Below are positions 21,075-29,609 of a stretch of DNA of 64,000 nt, piece by piece. The stretch spans positions 293,168-357,167 of the forward strand of contig JACCER010000002.1 of assembly GCA_013416445.1 (NCBI GenBank). Reading direction: 5' to 3'. A program made the position numbers and the translations under genes. Each line of letters begins with the position of its first letter. The first letter of the stretch is position 1. The notes beneath the pieces are model-generated. The model worked only from the letters and a program-made list of their open reading frames with translations. It searched no databases and had not been told where the DNA came from. The DNA is from Alcaligenaceae bacterium (lineage in GTDB: Bacteria; Pseudomonadota; Gammaproteobacteria; Burkholderiales; Burkholderiaceae_B).

Positions 21075-21232
21075 CTTTTCCTCCTTTGGCAACTTCATGC
21101 GCTCGGCGGGAATGCGCCAGACTGGCTTGCCGTGCGTCTCCACGCCCCCATCAAAGTCAAATTCTGACCATTCAGCCTGCCGCAGTTCTCCAGGACGCAG
21201 CATCACGAGCGGCGCAAGCTGTAGCGCTGGGT
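21075..21232 (-). pseudogene. P4-type integrase fragment next to ssrA
   Basis: The minus strand reads LQLAPLVMLRPGELRQAEW followed by SEFDFDG and WRIPAERMK, the segment around the first catalytic arginine of P4-like tyrosine integrases. Both ends are lost, one being fused in frame to the IS3 tail. Its position 125 bases from the tmRNA 3' end suggests the remains of an island that once used ssrA as attachment site. Confidence 0.7.
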
Positions 21233-21299
21233 AGAGCCCCCTAAAAGCACCCTAAAGACAACTGGCTTTTAATGGATTTGATTGGATGGAATTGGCAAG

Positions 21300-21334
21300 A
21301 AAAAACCCGCATATCGTTTAAATATGCGGGTTTT
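21300..21334 (-). terminator. Terminator of ssrA
   Basis: Stem AAACCCGCATAT with its complement around a seven-base loop, followed on the minus strand by a T run (complement of 21301-21305), 23 bases after the tmRNA CCA end. Confidence 0.85.
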
Positions 21335-21356
21335 GAAGGGTTTTACTACTGTGTCT

Positions 21357-21721
21357 TGGTGGAGTCGGGGGGAATTGAACCCCCGTCCGCAAGCCCTCTG
21401 CAGGCAGTTCTACATGCTTATTCGGTTCACTTTTAGTTTTAACCTTGGATCATGCCAACCGACAGGCCCTTCCTTGGCGATTCACATTAATTTAAGATTT
21501 TGCTGAGTGACCCAACAAAACCCGATTCTTTGTAAATGACGCTGCTGTAGGTTTTACCCTACCTAACCCAAAGACAAACTAGTGCAGCGGCTTACCGCCT
21601 AAGCGGCTAAAGCGAAACGCTCGTCGTTGGCGTTTATAGTGTTCCAGTGGATTTACGAGCTTACTGGTGCTCGGCATGCCCTGCTCTGTTTCGCGACCCA
21701 CGTCGAAGCCGGATCGACCCC
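21357..21721 (-). ncRNA. ssrA: tmRNA
   Basis: tmRNA rescues stalled ribosomes and adds a degradation tag. The 5' end GGGGTCG (21721 downward) pairs with CGACTCC before the CCA end (21357), forming the tRNA-like acceptor, and the T arm GGGGGTTCAATTCCCCC is intact. The tag frame reads ANDERFALAA then TAG, the tag known from Bordetella-type bacteria. Length 365 bases is normal. A TATACT (complement of 21731-21736) just upstream of the 5' end is the likely -10 box. Confidence 0.97.
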
Positions 21722-21928
21722 AGAACAGCAAGTATAGTCCATATCGCATGTTTTAGACAGCATGATGACAGTGGTAAAATCCCTCGCGGCCTATTTTTGG
21801 GTAATTAACAACACTCACGACGCATGACGCCATAATGTGCAAAACATGTGCAACTCTTGAATCAACCGGCTGCAACGGGGAGCGGAGTTTATCTATACAA
21901 GTCAATGGGCTTGGTTCTGGAGTTAGTA

Positions 21929-23167
21929 ATGAGTCGCGGCGAAGTTAAACAAAACCTGCTTTTGCAGTTTGTCAGTAATAGCAGCCTGGTAACGCAAATC
22001 TTGATCGGCCTGGTTGCTGGCATTGCCCTTGCCTATTTTTTCCCCGCCACTGCGAGGCATGTCAGTTTGCTTGGTGACCTGTTCATCAGCGCCTTGAAAT
22101 CGGTAGCGCCAATTCTGGTTTTTGTACTGGTGGCGGCATCCATTGCCAATCATAAGCAAGGGCAGAAGACCAACATGGGGCCTATCTTGCTGCTGTATCT
22201 GGCAGGGACCTTTGCCGCAGCCTTGGTGGCAGTTATTGCCAGCTATATGTTTCCCCTGACCCTGCAACTGAAAGCGACTACTGAAACACTCAGCCCTCCG
22301 GGCAGCATAATCGAAGTGATGCAAACCCTGCTGATGAATGTGGTCGATAATCCGGTCAAGGCACTGGCCAATGCCAATTACATTGGCATCCTGGCATGGG
22401 CAGTGGCTATCGGGGTCGCGTTGCGACACGCGCATGGTGCAACCAAGAACATAATGGCTGACTTGTCGGTAAGCCTTTCCTTCATTGTCAAAATCATCAT
22501 TCGCCTGGCGCCACTAGGCATTTTTGGTCTGGTTGCCGCCACCATAGCCGAAACTGGTTTTACCGCCCTGCTCGACTACGCACGCTTGCTGGTCGTACTG
22601 ATAGGTTGCATGCTATTTGTGGCACTAGTGGTGAACCCATTGATTGTTTTCATCAAAATGAGGCAAAACCCATATCCGCTGGTGTTCACCTGCCTGCGCG
22701 AAAGCGGTATTACCGCATTCTTTACACGCAGCTCAGCAGCCAATATCCCCGTGAACATGGCCTTGTGCAAACGCCTGGGGCTACACGAAGATACTTACTC
22801 GATTTCGATTCCCTTAGGGGCGACCATCAATATGGCGGGGGCTGCCATTACCATTACGATCTTGACGCTGGCCACGGTCAATACGCTGGGAATCGAGGTT
22901 GATTTACCCACGGCACTGCTGCTGAGCATTGTCGCAGCCATATGCGCGTGCGGGGCGTCGGGCGTGGCGGGCGGTTCGTTGCTGCTGATTCCATTGGCCT
23001 GCAGCTTGTTTGGAATTTCCAACGACTTGGCCATCCAGGTGGTAGGCGTCGGCTTTATTATCGGCGTGCTGCAGGACTCTTCCGAAACTGCCCTGAACTC
23101 ATCAACCGATGTGTTGTTTACTGCGGCAGGGTCTTATTCCAGGCCAACGGAAGCTGCAACGCTGTAG
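21929..23167 (+). CDS. sstT: Sodium:serine/threonine symporter SstT
   Basis: A 412-residue member of the DAACS (glutamate/aspartate transporter) family with about nine membrane segments and the re-entrant loops: [20 protein letters not shown] (about 255-275) and [17 protein letters not shown] match SstT. It imports serine and threonine with sodium. I chose ATG 21929 since GGAG lies 7 bases upstream and the protein then starts close to SstT; an upstream in-frame ATG at 21848 lacks such support. It is divergent from ssrA. Confidence 0.9.
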   Translation: MSRGEVKQNLLLQFVSNSSLVTQILIGLVAGIALAYFFPATARHVSLLGDLFISALKSVAPILVFVLVAASIANHKQGQKTNMGPILLLYLAGTFAAALVAVIASYMFPLTLQLKATTETLSPPGSIIEVMQTLLMNVVDNPVKALANANYIGILAWAVAIGVALRHAHGATKNIMADLSVSLSFIVKIIIRLAPLGIFGLVAATIAETGFTALLDYARLLVVLIGCMLFVALVVNPLIVFIKMRQNPYPLVFTCLRESGITAFFTRSSAANIPVNMALCKRLGLHEDTYSISIPLGATINMAGAAITITILTLATVNTLGIEVDLPTALLLSIVAAICACGASGVAGGSLLLIPLACSLFGISNDLAIQVVGVGFIIGVLQDSSETALNSSTDVLFTAAGSYSRPTEAATL

Positions 23168-23276
23168 ATTTCAAGTGCGCCGCGACAGGCGCTGCAAGCG
23201 TTCTTTCGACAACCAGCAGCTTGATGTTTGGCGCCGCTGCTTGTTTGTCGGATGGCAGGCGCCAACGGCCCAAGCT

Positions 23277-23498
23277 CTACACTTTTTCAACAATATCGCG
23301 ATCTTCAGCAGATGAATTACTGCGCCCATCGGGTGTCCAGGTATGCCACTCACTTCTGCTGACCCCTTTAGCCGTTGCAAGCACATAGCCCAAATAAAGC
23401 ATCCCTCTGGGGCCATGCTTGGCCTTTTCAATAAAAGCCAGTCTGCCGCTACGCGTTACATAGACGCCATATTCATCAATAACTATTTGAAAGGCCAT
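23277..23498 (-). CDS. Small hypothetical protein
   Basis: A 73-residue open frame starting MAFQIVIDEYGVYVTRSG, convergent with sstT. It has no membrane segment or known motif; composition (GMLYLGYVLATAKG, WHTWTPDGRS) is protein-like and it fills an otherwise empty 490-base gap. The ribosome site is weak. Function unknown. Confidence 0.4.
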   Translation of the reverse strand: MAFQIVIDEYGVYVTRSGRLAFIEKAKHGPRGMLYLGYVLATAKGVSRSEWHTWTPDGRSNSSAEDRDIVEKV

Positions 23499-23658
23499 AG
23501 CAATACCGTCCGTCGTTTAGCTCCAAGCCTGGCAGATTCAGGTCAAGACCACAGAGTGCCATTTTTTATGCCTGGATATAAATGGACCTAACGGCTTAGG
23601 GCGAGCGGCCAAAAAACCTATATCAGCCCGCGCGACGGTGACAAAAATGCGGATAAAG

Positions 23659-24228
23659 CTAGGCCACAGCGCTAAGGTGCTCGACCAGTATCAACGTACC
23701 AATGCCAATCAAAATAAAGCCGCCCAGGACTTCTGCCCAACGCCCTGCCACAGCACCCAACACCCGCCCCATCATGACGCCCAGCGTCACCATGAACAAG
23801 GTCGCCAGGCCGATTGCTATCGCTATCGGGACAATATCGACATCAAGAAAAGCGAGCCCTACCCCCACCACCATGGCGTCGATACTGGTCGCGAAACCAG
23901 TAACGGCCAGCAGCCAGAACGAGTGCTTGGTGCGCTTTGCTTCTGGCTCTTCGGATATCGAATAACCATTTTTAATCATGAGCAAACCCAAGGCGCACAA
24001 CAGGACAAAAGCAATCCAGTGATCCCAGGCTTCGACGTAAGGAGCGGCAGCCAGGCCCAACCCCCATCCGACCAGAGGCGTTATCCCTTCGATTACACCA
24101 AATATAAGGCCTGTTTTCAGCGCTTCGGAGAAGCGTGGCTTGTGCAGGGCAGCGCCCTTGCCGACCGCCGCTGCAAAGGCATCGGTAGACATGGCAAAGG
24201 CAAGAAAGACCACGGAGGCGAAATTCAT
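23659..24228 (-). CDS. mntP: Manganese efflux pump MntP
   Basis: A 189-residue, six-helix membrane protein with the paired motifs [15 protein letters not shown] and [17 protein letters not shown], whose Asp residues are used in manganese export. The start at 24228 gives [14 protein letters not shown], matching MntP; the frame stays open upstream through the riboswitch but that part is leader. Regulation: a yybP-ykoY manganese riboswitch lies immediately upstream, so manganese should switch expression on. Confidence 0.93.
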   Translation of the reverse strand: MNFASVVFLAFAMSTDAFAAAVGKGAALHKPRFSEALKTGLIFGVIEGITPLVGWGLGLAAAPYVEAWDHWIAFVLLCALGLLMIKNGYSISEEPEAKRTKHSFWLLAVTGFATSIDAMVVGVGLAFLDVDIVPIAIAIGLATLFMVTLGVMMGRVLGAVAGRWAEVLGGFILIGIGTLILVEHLSAVA

Positions 24229-24299
24229 GAGGAGGTTTCCTGGCCGGGCAACAATACCATGACACACCAGGCGCGCCCGACCATTGGCGCTGGCATGAC

Positions 24300-24415
24300 T
24301 ATGGTCTCGCCAGGCCAAAAAAGGCTGCCGGCGCCACGGCACAAGATGGTGCCAAGCATGTTGACGCGGGCGCTTCCCAGGATGGAAGCAGGCTACTCCC
24401 CAAAAGACGGGTGGA
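24300..24415 (-). promoter_or_regulatory. yybP-ykoY manganese riboswitch
   Basis: The minus-strand leader of mntP contains the conserved elements in order: GGGGAGTAGC (complement of 24392-24401), GTCAACATGC, GCCGTGGC and GGCGAGACC (complement of 24304-24312). These are the manganese-sensing internal loops of the yybP-ykoY family as in E. coli mntP. Boundaries are approximate. Confidence 0.9.
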
Positions 24416-24593
24416 GTGTAACATTTAACCTAGGTCAGGCAAACCGTTACCCATCAGATCGAGTATGGGCTGCACATCTTGCCCGATATCAACCGAATTC
24501 AGCACGGATTGCAACTGCTTCTGGCGCTGGCGCGCCTAACCCGACGAGCAACGCTTACAATTCGCCAGCCCCAATACAGAAGGAAACACAATC

Positions 24594-26162
24594 ATGCCCC
24601 CCAGTATCGCCCAACCTGATCATGTTTTACACAAAAGCGATGACAAGACCTCGCTGAGCCTGCAGGTTTTACTGTTTTTAGTGGGTATGGTTGCCTTATG
24701 GACCCTGCTATGTTCGATCAGCCATCGCGCACCGGATCTGGACGGCATGGAAGAACTGGTATGGGCGTCCAGCCTGGAATTGGGATACCTGAAACATCCG
24801 CCCGTGCCTTCCTGGTTCATGTATGGTCTCACTCAGATCTTTGGCCGCCCCGTATGGCTGACCTTCTTTGCTGGGCAACTGTTTTCAGCGCTGGCCTTAT
24901 GGTTCATTTGGCTGCTGGGATGCGAATTCACCAGCCCCCGCAAAGCCTTTATTGCGATGCTGTTTGTATCGACCAGTATTTATTTTTCGCTGCGCGGCAC
25001 CATCTACAACCACAATACAGTGCAGCTATGGTCCATTGTGGCGGCCACCTGGCTGTTTTACCGGGCCTTGCGCCATCAGAAGGCCAGCTCATGGCTATGG
25101 CTGGGCGCCATCAGCGCCATCGCCACCATGACCAAGTACAGCGCCTTTATCCAGTTTGCGGCGTTCTTTTGCTTCATGCTGCGGCAAGGCAGCCTGAAAG
25201 ACCCGCGCACCCTCAAAGGCCTGGGCTTGGCCCTGATTGCCTTTCTGGTGGTGGCAGCACCACACGTTTACTGGCTTAGCCTGCACGCCTTCGGGCCACT
25301 CCGCTATGCCGACAATTCGCTGGTAACCAGCGGCTATCTCGACTCCCTCAAACACATACTGGACTTTAGCCTGGACCAGTTGGCGCGCCTGAGTCCCATG
25401 CTGATCATCTGGCTGGCCTGGTGGCATGGCAATCGCAAAGTGGCGAAAGCGGCGGGCAATGGTGCCATCAGCAATAAAGACAGCTATGCCTCGGAACTCT
25501 CAAAATGGGACCGCTCTTTCCTGCTGTGGGTGGGCCTGACACCATTCATATCGACCGTAGTTATTTCAGGCCTGCTTGGCACCCGGCTGCAAGCCTCGTG
25601 GGCAACCACTTTTTTCGTGCTTTACGGCTTTTACACACTGTGGTGGATGTATGGCAATGAACAAAGCAATCTGCGTCGCATCATCATACTGGCGGCCAGC
25701 CTGCATATCTTGATGGCTGTGGGCTATGCCTTGGCGCGCGGCCCGCTAGCCTGGTATTCAGGGCGTGAAACACGCTCGATGTTTCCGGGCCCGGATATCG
25801 CAGCCGAAATGGAGAAAATATGGCAAGAGCACGTGCCGCAAGTGCCGCTACGCCTGGTCGCCTCGGACACCTGGATGGGCGGCAACATTGCCGTAAACAG
25901 CGGGCCGGACGTTCAGGTCTTCATCAATGGCCGCTATGACGAATCACCCTGGCTAAATCCGGAATCAGCACTGGATTGCGGCGTACTAACGGTTTATAGC
26001 CGCCTGACCAAAGGCGAACCCGACCCGGTTCTGAAACAATTGGCAGACCAAGGAACTTGGCGCGGCGTCACCAACCTGCCGTGGTCTTCTGCCAAAAGCC
26101 CCAAAATTGACCTTAACTGGACCATTATTCCGCCTGGACCAAACTGCAAAGCAAGCCAGTAA
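24594..26162 (+). CDS. GT39 family membrane glycosyltransferase
   Basis: A 522-residue polytopic protein of the ArnT/PMT-like GT39 family. It has about 10 membrane segments, the first near 22-42, an early acidic luminal loop DLDGMEEL where GT39 enzymes carry catalytic Asp, and the loop LKHPPVPSWFMYG, which is characteristic (Y.KPP...). It would transfer a sugar from a polyprenyl phosphate donor to lipid A, a lipid or a protein. AGAAGGAA precedes the ATG. No sugar-nucleotide genes are adjacent, so the acceptor is unknown. Confidence 0.8.
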   Translation: MPPSIAQPDHVLHKSDDKTSLSLQVLLFLVGMVALWTLLCSISHRAPDLDGMEELVWASSLELGYLKHPPVPSWFMYGLTQIFGRPVWLTFFAGQLFSALALWFIWLLGCEFTSPRKAFIAMLFVSTSIYFSLRGTIYNHNTVQLWSIVAATWLFYRALRHQKASSWLWLGAISAIATMTKYSAFIQFAAFFCFMLRQGSLKDPRTLKGLGLALIAFLVVAAPHVYWLSLHAFGPLRYADNSLVTSGYLDSLKHILDFSLDQLARLSPMLIIWLAWWHGNRKVAKAAGNGAISNKDSYASELSKWDRSFLLWVGLTPFISTVVISGLLGTRLQASWATTFFVLYGFYTLWWMYGNEQSNLRRIIILAASLHILMAVGYALARGPLAWYSGRETRSMFPGPDIAAEMEKIWQEHVPQVPLRLVASDTWMGGNIAVNSGPDVQVFINGRYDESPWLNPESALDCGVLTVYSRLTKGEPDPVLKQLADQGTWRGVTNLPWSSAKSPKIDLNWTIIPPGPNCKASQ

Positions 26163-26240
26163 AATAATTGAAGCCTGTAGAAACATTGATTCTGTTATAG
26201 AATCTTACCAACCCGCCGTGCACAACGTGTACCAACGGTA

Positions 26241-26257
26241 ATGTGCTAATTGCACAT
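26241..26257. promoter_or_regulatory. Operator-like palindrome upstream of nor operon
   Basis: ATGTGC-TAATT-GCACAT, a perfect 6+5+6 palindrome 62 bases before the first small gene of the nor operon. It could bind a dimeric regulator. It does not match the FNR/NNR (TTGAT....ATCAA) or the usual NsrR consensus by eye. Confidence 0.35.
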
Positions 26258-26318
26258 AGGCTTCACTGTTTCATCGTGATATTCCACCATTCTTGGTAAA
26301 CCACGAAGGAGTGTATCC

Positions 26319-26444
26319 ATGCAAGGTTCAGCGCTATACAAAACCCTGAAAATCACTAGCCATGCTGTTTTGCTTTTGGGGGTTGCAGCCATTTGTTACG
26401 CTGCCACCATAGCAATCATGTACTGGTCTGGTATTGGCGTATAG
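26319..26444 (+). CDS. 41-residue single-span membrane protein at head of nor operon
   Basis: ATG 26319 follows AAGGAG (26306-26311) and encodes MQGSALYKTLKITSH, then about 20 hydrophobic residues, ending YWSGIGV at TAG 26442-26444. The norC ATG is only 12 bases further. The good ribosome site, exact operon position and clean transmembrane profile argue it is real. It resembles in size the small accessory subunits of heme-copper oxidases (CcoQ/CcoH-like), but I do not recognise a family. Confidence 0.65.
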   Translation: MQGSALYKTLKITSHAVLLLGVAAICYAATIAIMYWSGIGV

Positions 26445-26456
26445 GCGGGGGTCACC

Positions 26457-27326
26457 ATGAATAAAAGACATACGCGCCTTTTTGCCCTGATTTCAACAGG
26501 CATCGCCGTTGTGGTGTTTTTGGGGCTGACCGTTGACAGCCATCGCCAGTTTCCCAAACTGACCAACTCAGAAAACATTACCGACAGCGTCATACGCGGG
26601 CAAAACATTTGGCATGCAAACAACTGCATCAACTGCCACACCATGCTCGGTGAAGGCGCTTATTATGCACCCGACCTAACCAAAATCACCCAGCACCGCG
26701 GCACTCCCTACCTAACGGCATTTCTTAAAGATCCATCACAGTTCTATGACGAAAAGCGGCATCGCCGCCTGATGCCTACTCCCAAGGTCAACGACCAGGA
26801 AATCGCCGACCTCATCGCCTTCATGGACTGGGTCAGCAAGGTAGACAACCAGGGTTGGCCGCCACGCCCCATTATGGTTTCAGGCGGATCATTGCCTGGT
26901 ACGGACTTGTCTGTCGCCCAGCAATCGGCGCGCTCGGGCACAGCCGAAGGCACCAACATGCCACCCGGAGCCGTACCGGTTACCAGCGCCAACGACCCTA
27001 TCGCGCTAGGCGAAGCCTTGTTCCGTTCGGTTTCCCCTGCCTGTACCGCCTGCCACTCGACAGCCCCTGGCGTGAATCTTGCCGGCCCAACCCTGGCGGA
27101 CATCACCGCGCAAGCTAAGTTGGTCATTGCTTCGCCCGACTACAAAGGCAAGGCCAAAACGGCAGAAGAATTCATACACGAATCCATCGTCGAACCCAGC
27201 GCCTACCTGCACCCCGGAGCCATGTATTCGGCCAACGGCGTATCGTTCATGCCTACTACCTATGCCACAGACCTCAAGCCAGAACAGATAGACCAGCTGG
27301 TTGCTTACCTGGCCAGCTTCAAGTAA
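26457..27326 (+). CDS. norC: Nitric oxide reductase cytochrome c subunit NorC, diheme form
   Basis: NorC passes electrons from periplasmic carriers to NorB. This 289-residue protein has an N-terminal membrane anchor (about 8-26) and the NorC heme site NNCINCHTMLGEGAYYAPDL (CxxCH at 57-61). After a linker (140-180) it has a second cytochrome c domain with CTACH (196-200) and a likely Met ligand in SFMPTTY (M265). Ordinary NorC is about 150 residues with one heme, so this is a fusion of NorC with an extra class I cytochrome c domain, perhaps the electron donor. First large gene of norCBQD. Confidence 0.9.
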   Translation: MNKRHTRLFALISTGIAVVVFLGLTVDSHRQFPKLTNSENITDSVIRGQNIWHANNCINCHTMLGEGAYYAPDLTKITQHRGTPYLTAFLKDPSQFYDEKRHRRLMPTPKVNDQEIADLIAFMDWVSKVDNQGWPPRPIMVSGGSLPGTDLSVAQQSARSGTAEGTNMPPGAVPVTSANDPIALGEALFRSVSPACTACHSTAPGVNLAGPTLADITAQAKLVIASPDYKGKAKTAEEFIHESIVEPSAYLHPGAMYSANGVSFMPTTYATDLKPEQIDQLVAYLASFK

Positions 27327-27369
27327 CACGCCAGACAATAAAAACAGACCTATAAAACGAGGAGTCCCC

Positions 27370-28755
27370 ATGCGTTATAAATCACAATCTGTTGCCTATT
27401 GGTACTTTGCACTGGCCTTGATTCTGTTCGGGCTGCAAATTGTCTTTGGCCTGCTGTCGGCAACCAAATATCTGGGCCCCGACCCCTTACTTAATCTTAT
27501 TCCCTTCGATGTCACCAAAACCGTTCATACCAACCTGCTGATCGTATGGCTGCTAACCGGGTTCATGGGCGGCACCTACTGGATGGTGACCGATGAATCG
27601 CGCACTGAAATCTATAGTGTCAAGCTGGCTTACGTACAGCTAGGCCTATGGGCCATCATGGGCGTAACGGCCATCATCGGGTATTTTTTCGGCTACGGCA
27701 CCGGCAATAAGTTTCTTGAGCAGCCCCTGCCCCATAAAATCGTCATTGTCATTGTCATGCTGATGTTCTTGTACAACATCGCCATGACCATCAAGAAATC
27801 AGGCCGCTTCACCACTACCGAAGGTGTGCTCTTGCTAGGCCTGGCCAGTTCGGCCGTGCTGTACATACCCGCTCTTTTTCACTACGAAAACTACATCGTT
27901 TCCATTTACTATCGCTGGTGGACCATACACCTGTGGGTGGAAGGCGTCTGGGAAATGATCCAGGCTTCGTTCCTGGCCTACCTCCTTATCCGGCTGTCGG
28001 GCGCTGACCGCGAAGTCATGGAAAAATGGCTGTATGTCATCGTAGGCCTGGTTTTTATTGCCGGCATACTGGGCACCGCCCACCACTACTACTGGATAGG
28101 CGTGCCTGCTTACTGGCTGCCTTTGGGCGGTTTCTTCAGCGCCCTTGAACCACTGGCGCTTATGGGCATGGCCATGTATGCCTACTACGCCATGCGTCGC
28201 GGCGGTGTCAATCACCCCAACACCCTGGCGCTGCACTGGACCCTAGGCAGCGCCGTATTCGGGCTGTTTGGCGCTGGTTTGCTGGGCCTGGCGCATACCT
28301 TTCCCGACATCAACAAATGGACGCACGGCACACTGATCACCGCCATGCATGGCCACGCCGCCTTCTTTGGGGCCTACGCCATGATAGTCATGGCCATCAT
28401 CACTTACGCCATGCCTTCGCTTACCCACGACCGCAACGAACAAGGCAGCAGCGTCGGTTACTGGGCCTTCTGGCTGCAAATCAGCGGCATGTTCGGCATG
28501 ACGCTGTCATTTGCCACGGCAGGCATAGGCCAAGTCTACCTGGAGCGGGTGCTGGGCATAGGCTACCTTGATGTACAGCTTAAAATCCAGGTGCACTTCG
28601 TTATGCTGATTGCCTGCGCATCGTTGTTTGCCATAGGCGTAGGCTTATTCATCTACGACTTCTTCCGCCATGCGCCACGATTCAGTCCTATCGCTTCCGA
28701 CGCCAAACCCACGGCCCTGAACAGCCCGGCGCCCAGCAATGTGCGGGCTGGCTAG
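27370..28755 (+). CDS. norB: Nitric oxide reductase catalytic subunit NorB
   Basis: Heme-copper oxidase superfamily enzyme reducing NO to N2O. The 461-residue, 12-helix protein has the conserved histidines in KTVHTNLLIVWLL, HLWVEGVWEM (with the FeB-site Glu), HHYYWIGVP and the distal/proximal heme ligands in MHGHAAFFGAYAMI. AGGAG precedes ATG 27370. The norQ start follows the stop codon with no gap. Confidence 0.95.
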   Translation: MRYKSQSVAYWYFALALILFGLQIVFGLLSATKYLGPDPLLNLIPFDVTKTVHTNLLIVWLLTGFMGGTYWMVTDESRTEIYSVKLAYVQLGLWAIMGVTAIIGYFFGYGTGNKFLEQPLPHKIVIVIVMLMFLYNIAMTIKKSGRFTTTEGVLLLGLASSAVLYIPALFHYENYIVSIYYRWWTIHLWVEGVWEMIQASFLAYLLIRLSGADREVMEKWLYVIVGLVFIAGILGTAHHYYWIGVPAYWLPLGGFFSALEPLALMGMAMYAYYAMRRGGVNHPNTLALHWTLGSAVFGLFGAGLLGLAHTFPDINKWTHGTLITAMHGHAAFFGAYAMIVMAIITYAMPSLTHDRNEQGSSVGYWAFWLQISGMFGMTLSFATAGIGQVYLERVLGIGYLDVQLKIQVHFVMLIACASLFAIGVGLFIYDFFRHAPRFSPIASDAKPTALNSPAPSNVRAG

Positions 28756-29589
28756 GTGACAACACCAGCACCTACCGCCCCGGCAACCCAGCTTGGCGCC
28801 GCCCAAACCAGCGGCGCCGAACCTTACTACATTGCCTCCGACGACGAGGTCGCTGTATTCGAGCAATGTCATGCCCACCAATTGGCGGTCATGCTTAAAG
28901 GGCCTACCGGCTGCGGCAAGACCCGTTTTGTGGAATATATGGCCTGGCGACTGGGGCGGCCGTTAATCACGGTATCCTGCCACGACGACCTCACCGCCAG
29001 CGACCTGATCGGCCGATTTCTTATTCACCACAACGACACCATATGGCAAGACGGGCCTTTGGCCACCGCTGCACGGCTAGGCGCTATTTGCTATCTTGAT
29101 GAAGTCGTCGAGGCGCGCCAAGACACCGTCGTCGTTCTGCATTCGCTTACCGATTACCGGCGCACCCTGTCACTCGAAAAAACAGGCGAGCTCATACATG
29201 CCGCGCCTGGCTTCCAACTGGTGGTGTCGTACAACCCGGGCTATCAGCGCATGCTCAAAGACATGAAGCCCAGCACTCGGCAACGCTTTGTGGCGCTAGA
29301 CTTTGATTTTCCTCCGCGCGAGCGCGAAATCGAAATCCTGATGCACGAAGGCGCCATCGACAGCGGCACGGCAAGCACCCTGGTTAGCCTGGCGCATAGT
29401 TTACGCAGCCTGAAAGACCGCGGCCTGGCCGAAGCGCCCAGCACCCGCTTGCTGGTTGCCACGGCCAGGCTGATCAATGGCGGCGTTCCGCTACGCCGCG
29501 CCTGCTATGTCGGGCTAGTTGCGCCTTTATCTGATGACGACTCGCTGGTGGGCGCCATGCGCGACCTGGTCAATCTTAGCTTTGCCTGA
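28756..29589 (+). CDS. norQ: NorQ, MoxR/CbbQ-type AAA+ ATPase
   Basis: NorQ with NorD activates nitric oxide reductase, probably by inserting the FeB iron. The 277-residue protein starts at a GTG directly after the norB stop and has Walker A GPTGCGKTRFVE, Walker B ICYLDEVVEA, and sensor region VVSYNPGYQ. This is the CbbQ/NorQ subgroup of MoxR ATPases. Coupled to norB and 20 bases upstream of norD. Confidence 0.92.
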   Translation: MTTPAPTAPATQLGAAQTSGAEPYYIASDDEVAVFEQCHAHQLAVMLKGPTGCGKTRFVEYMAWRLGRPLITVSCHDDLTASDLIGRFLIHHNDTIWQDGPLATAARLGAICYLDEVVEARQDTVVVLHSLTDYRRTLSLEKTGELIHAAPGFQLVVSYNPGYQRMLKDMKPSTRQRFVALDFDFPPREREIEILMHEGAIDSGTASTLVSLAHSLRSLKDRGLAEAPSTRLLVATARLINGGVPLRRACYVGLVAPLSDDDSLVGAMRDLVNLSFA

Positions 29590-29609
29590 GCAGGCCCAGG
29601 AGGCCGGTC

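Noticed and set aside
24438..24560. Short minus-strand peptide-like stretch (..SVLNSVDIGQDVQPILDL..) upstream of mntP
   Set aside because: Looks protein-like for about 35 codons but has a stop upstream and no start or ribosome site; may be a decayed end of a gene, not enough to annotate.
23638..24657. 339-residue + strand frame across mntP and its riboswitch
   Set aside because: Opposes a clear MntP gene and a conserved riboswitch; the sequence is Gln/His/Arg-rich without family features.
26163..26318. FNR/NNR box (TTGAT....ATCAA) for the nor operon
   Set aside because: A TTGAT half-site occurs near 26189 but the second half does not match.
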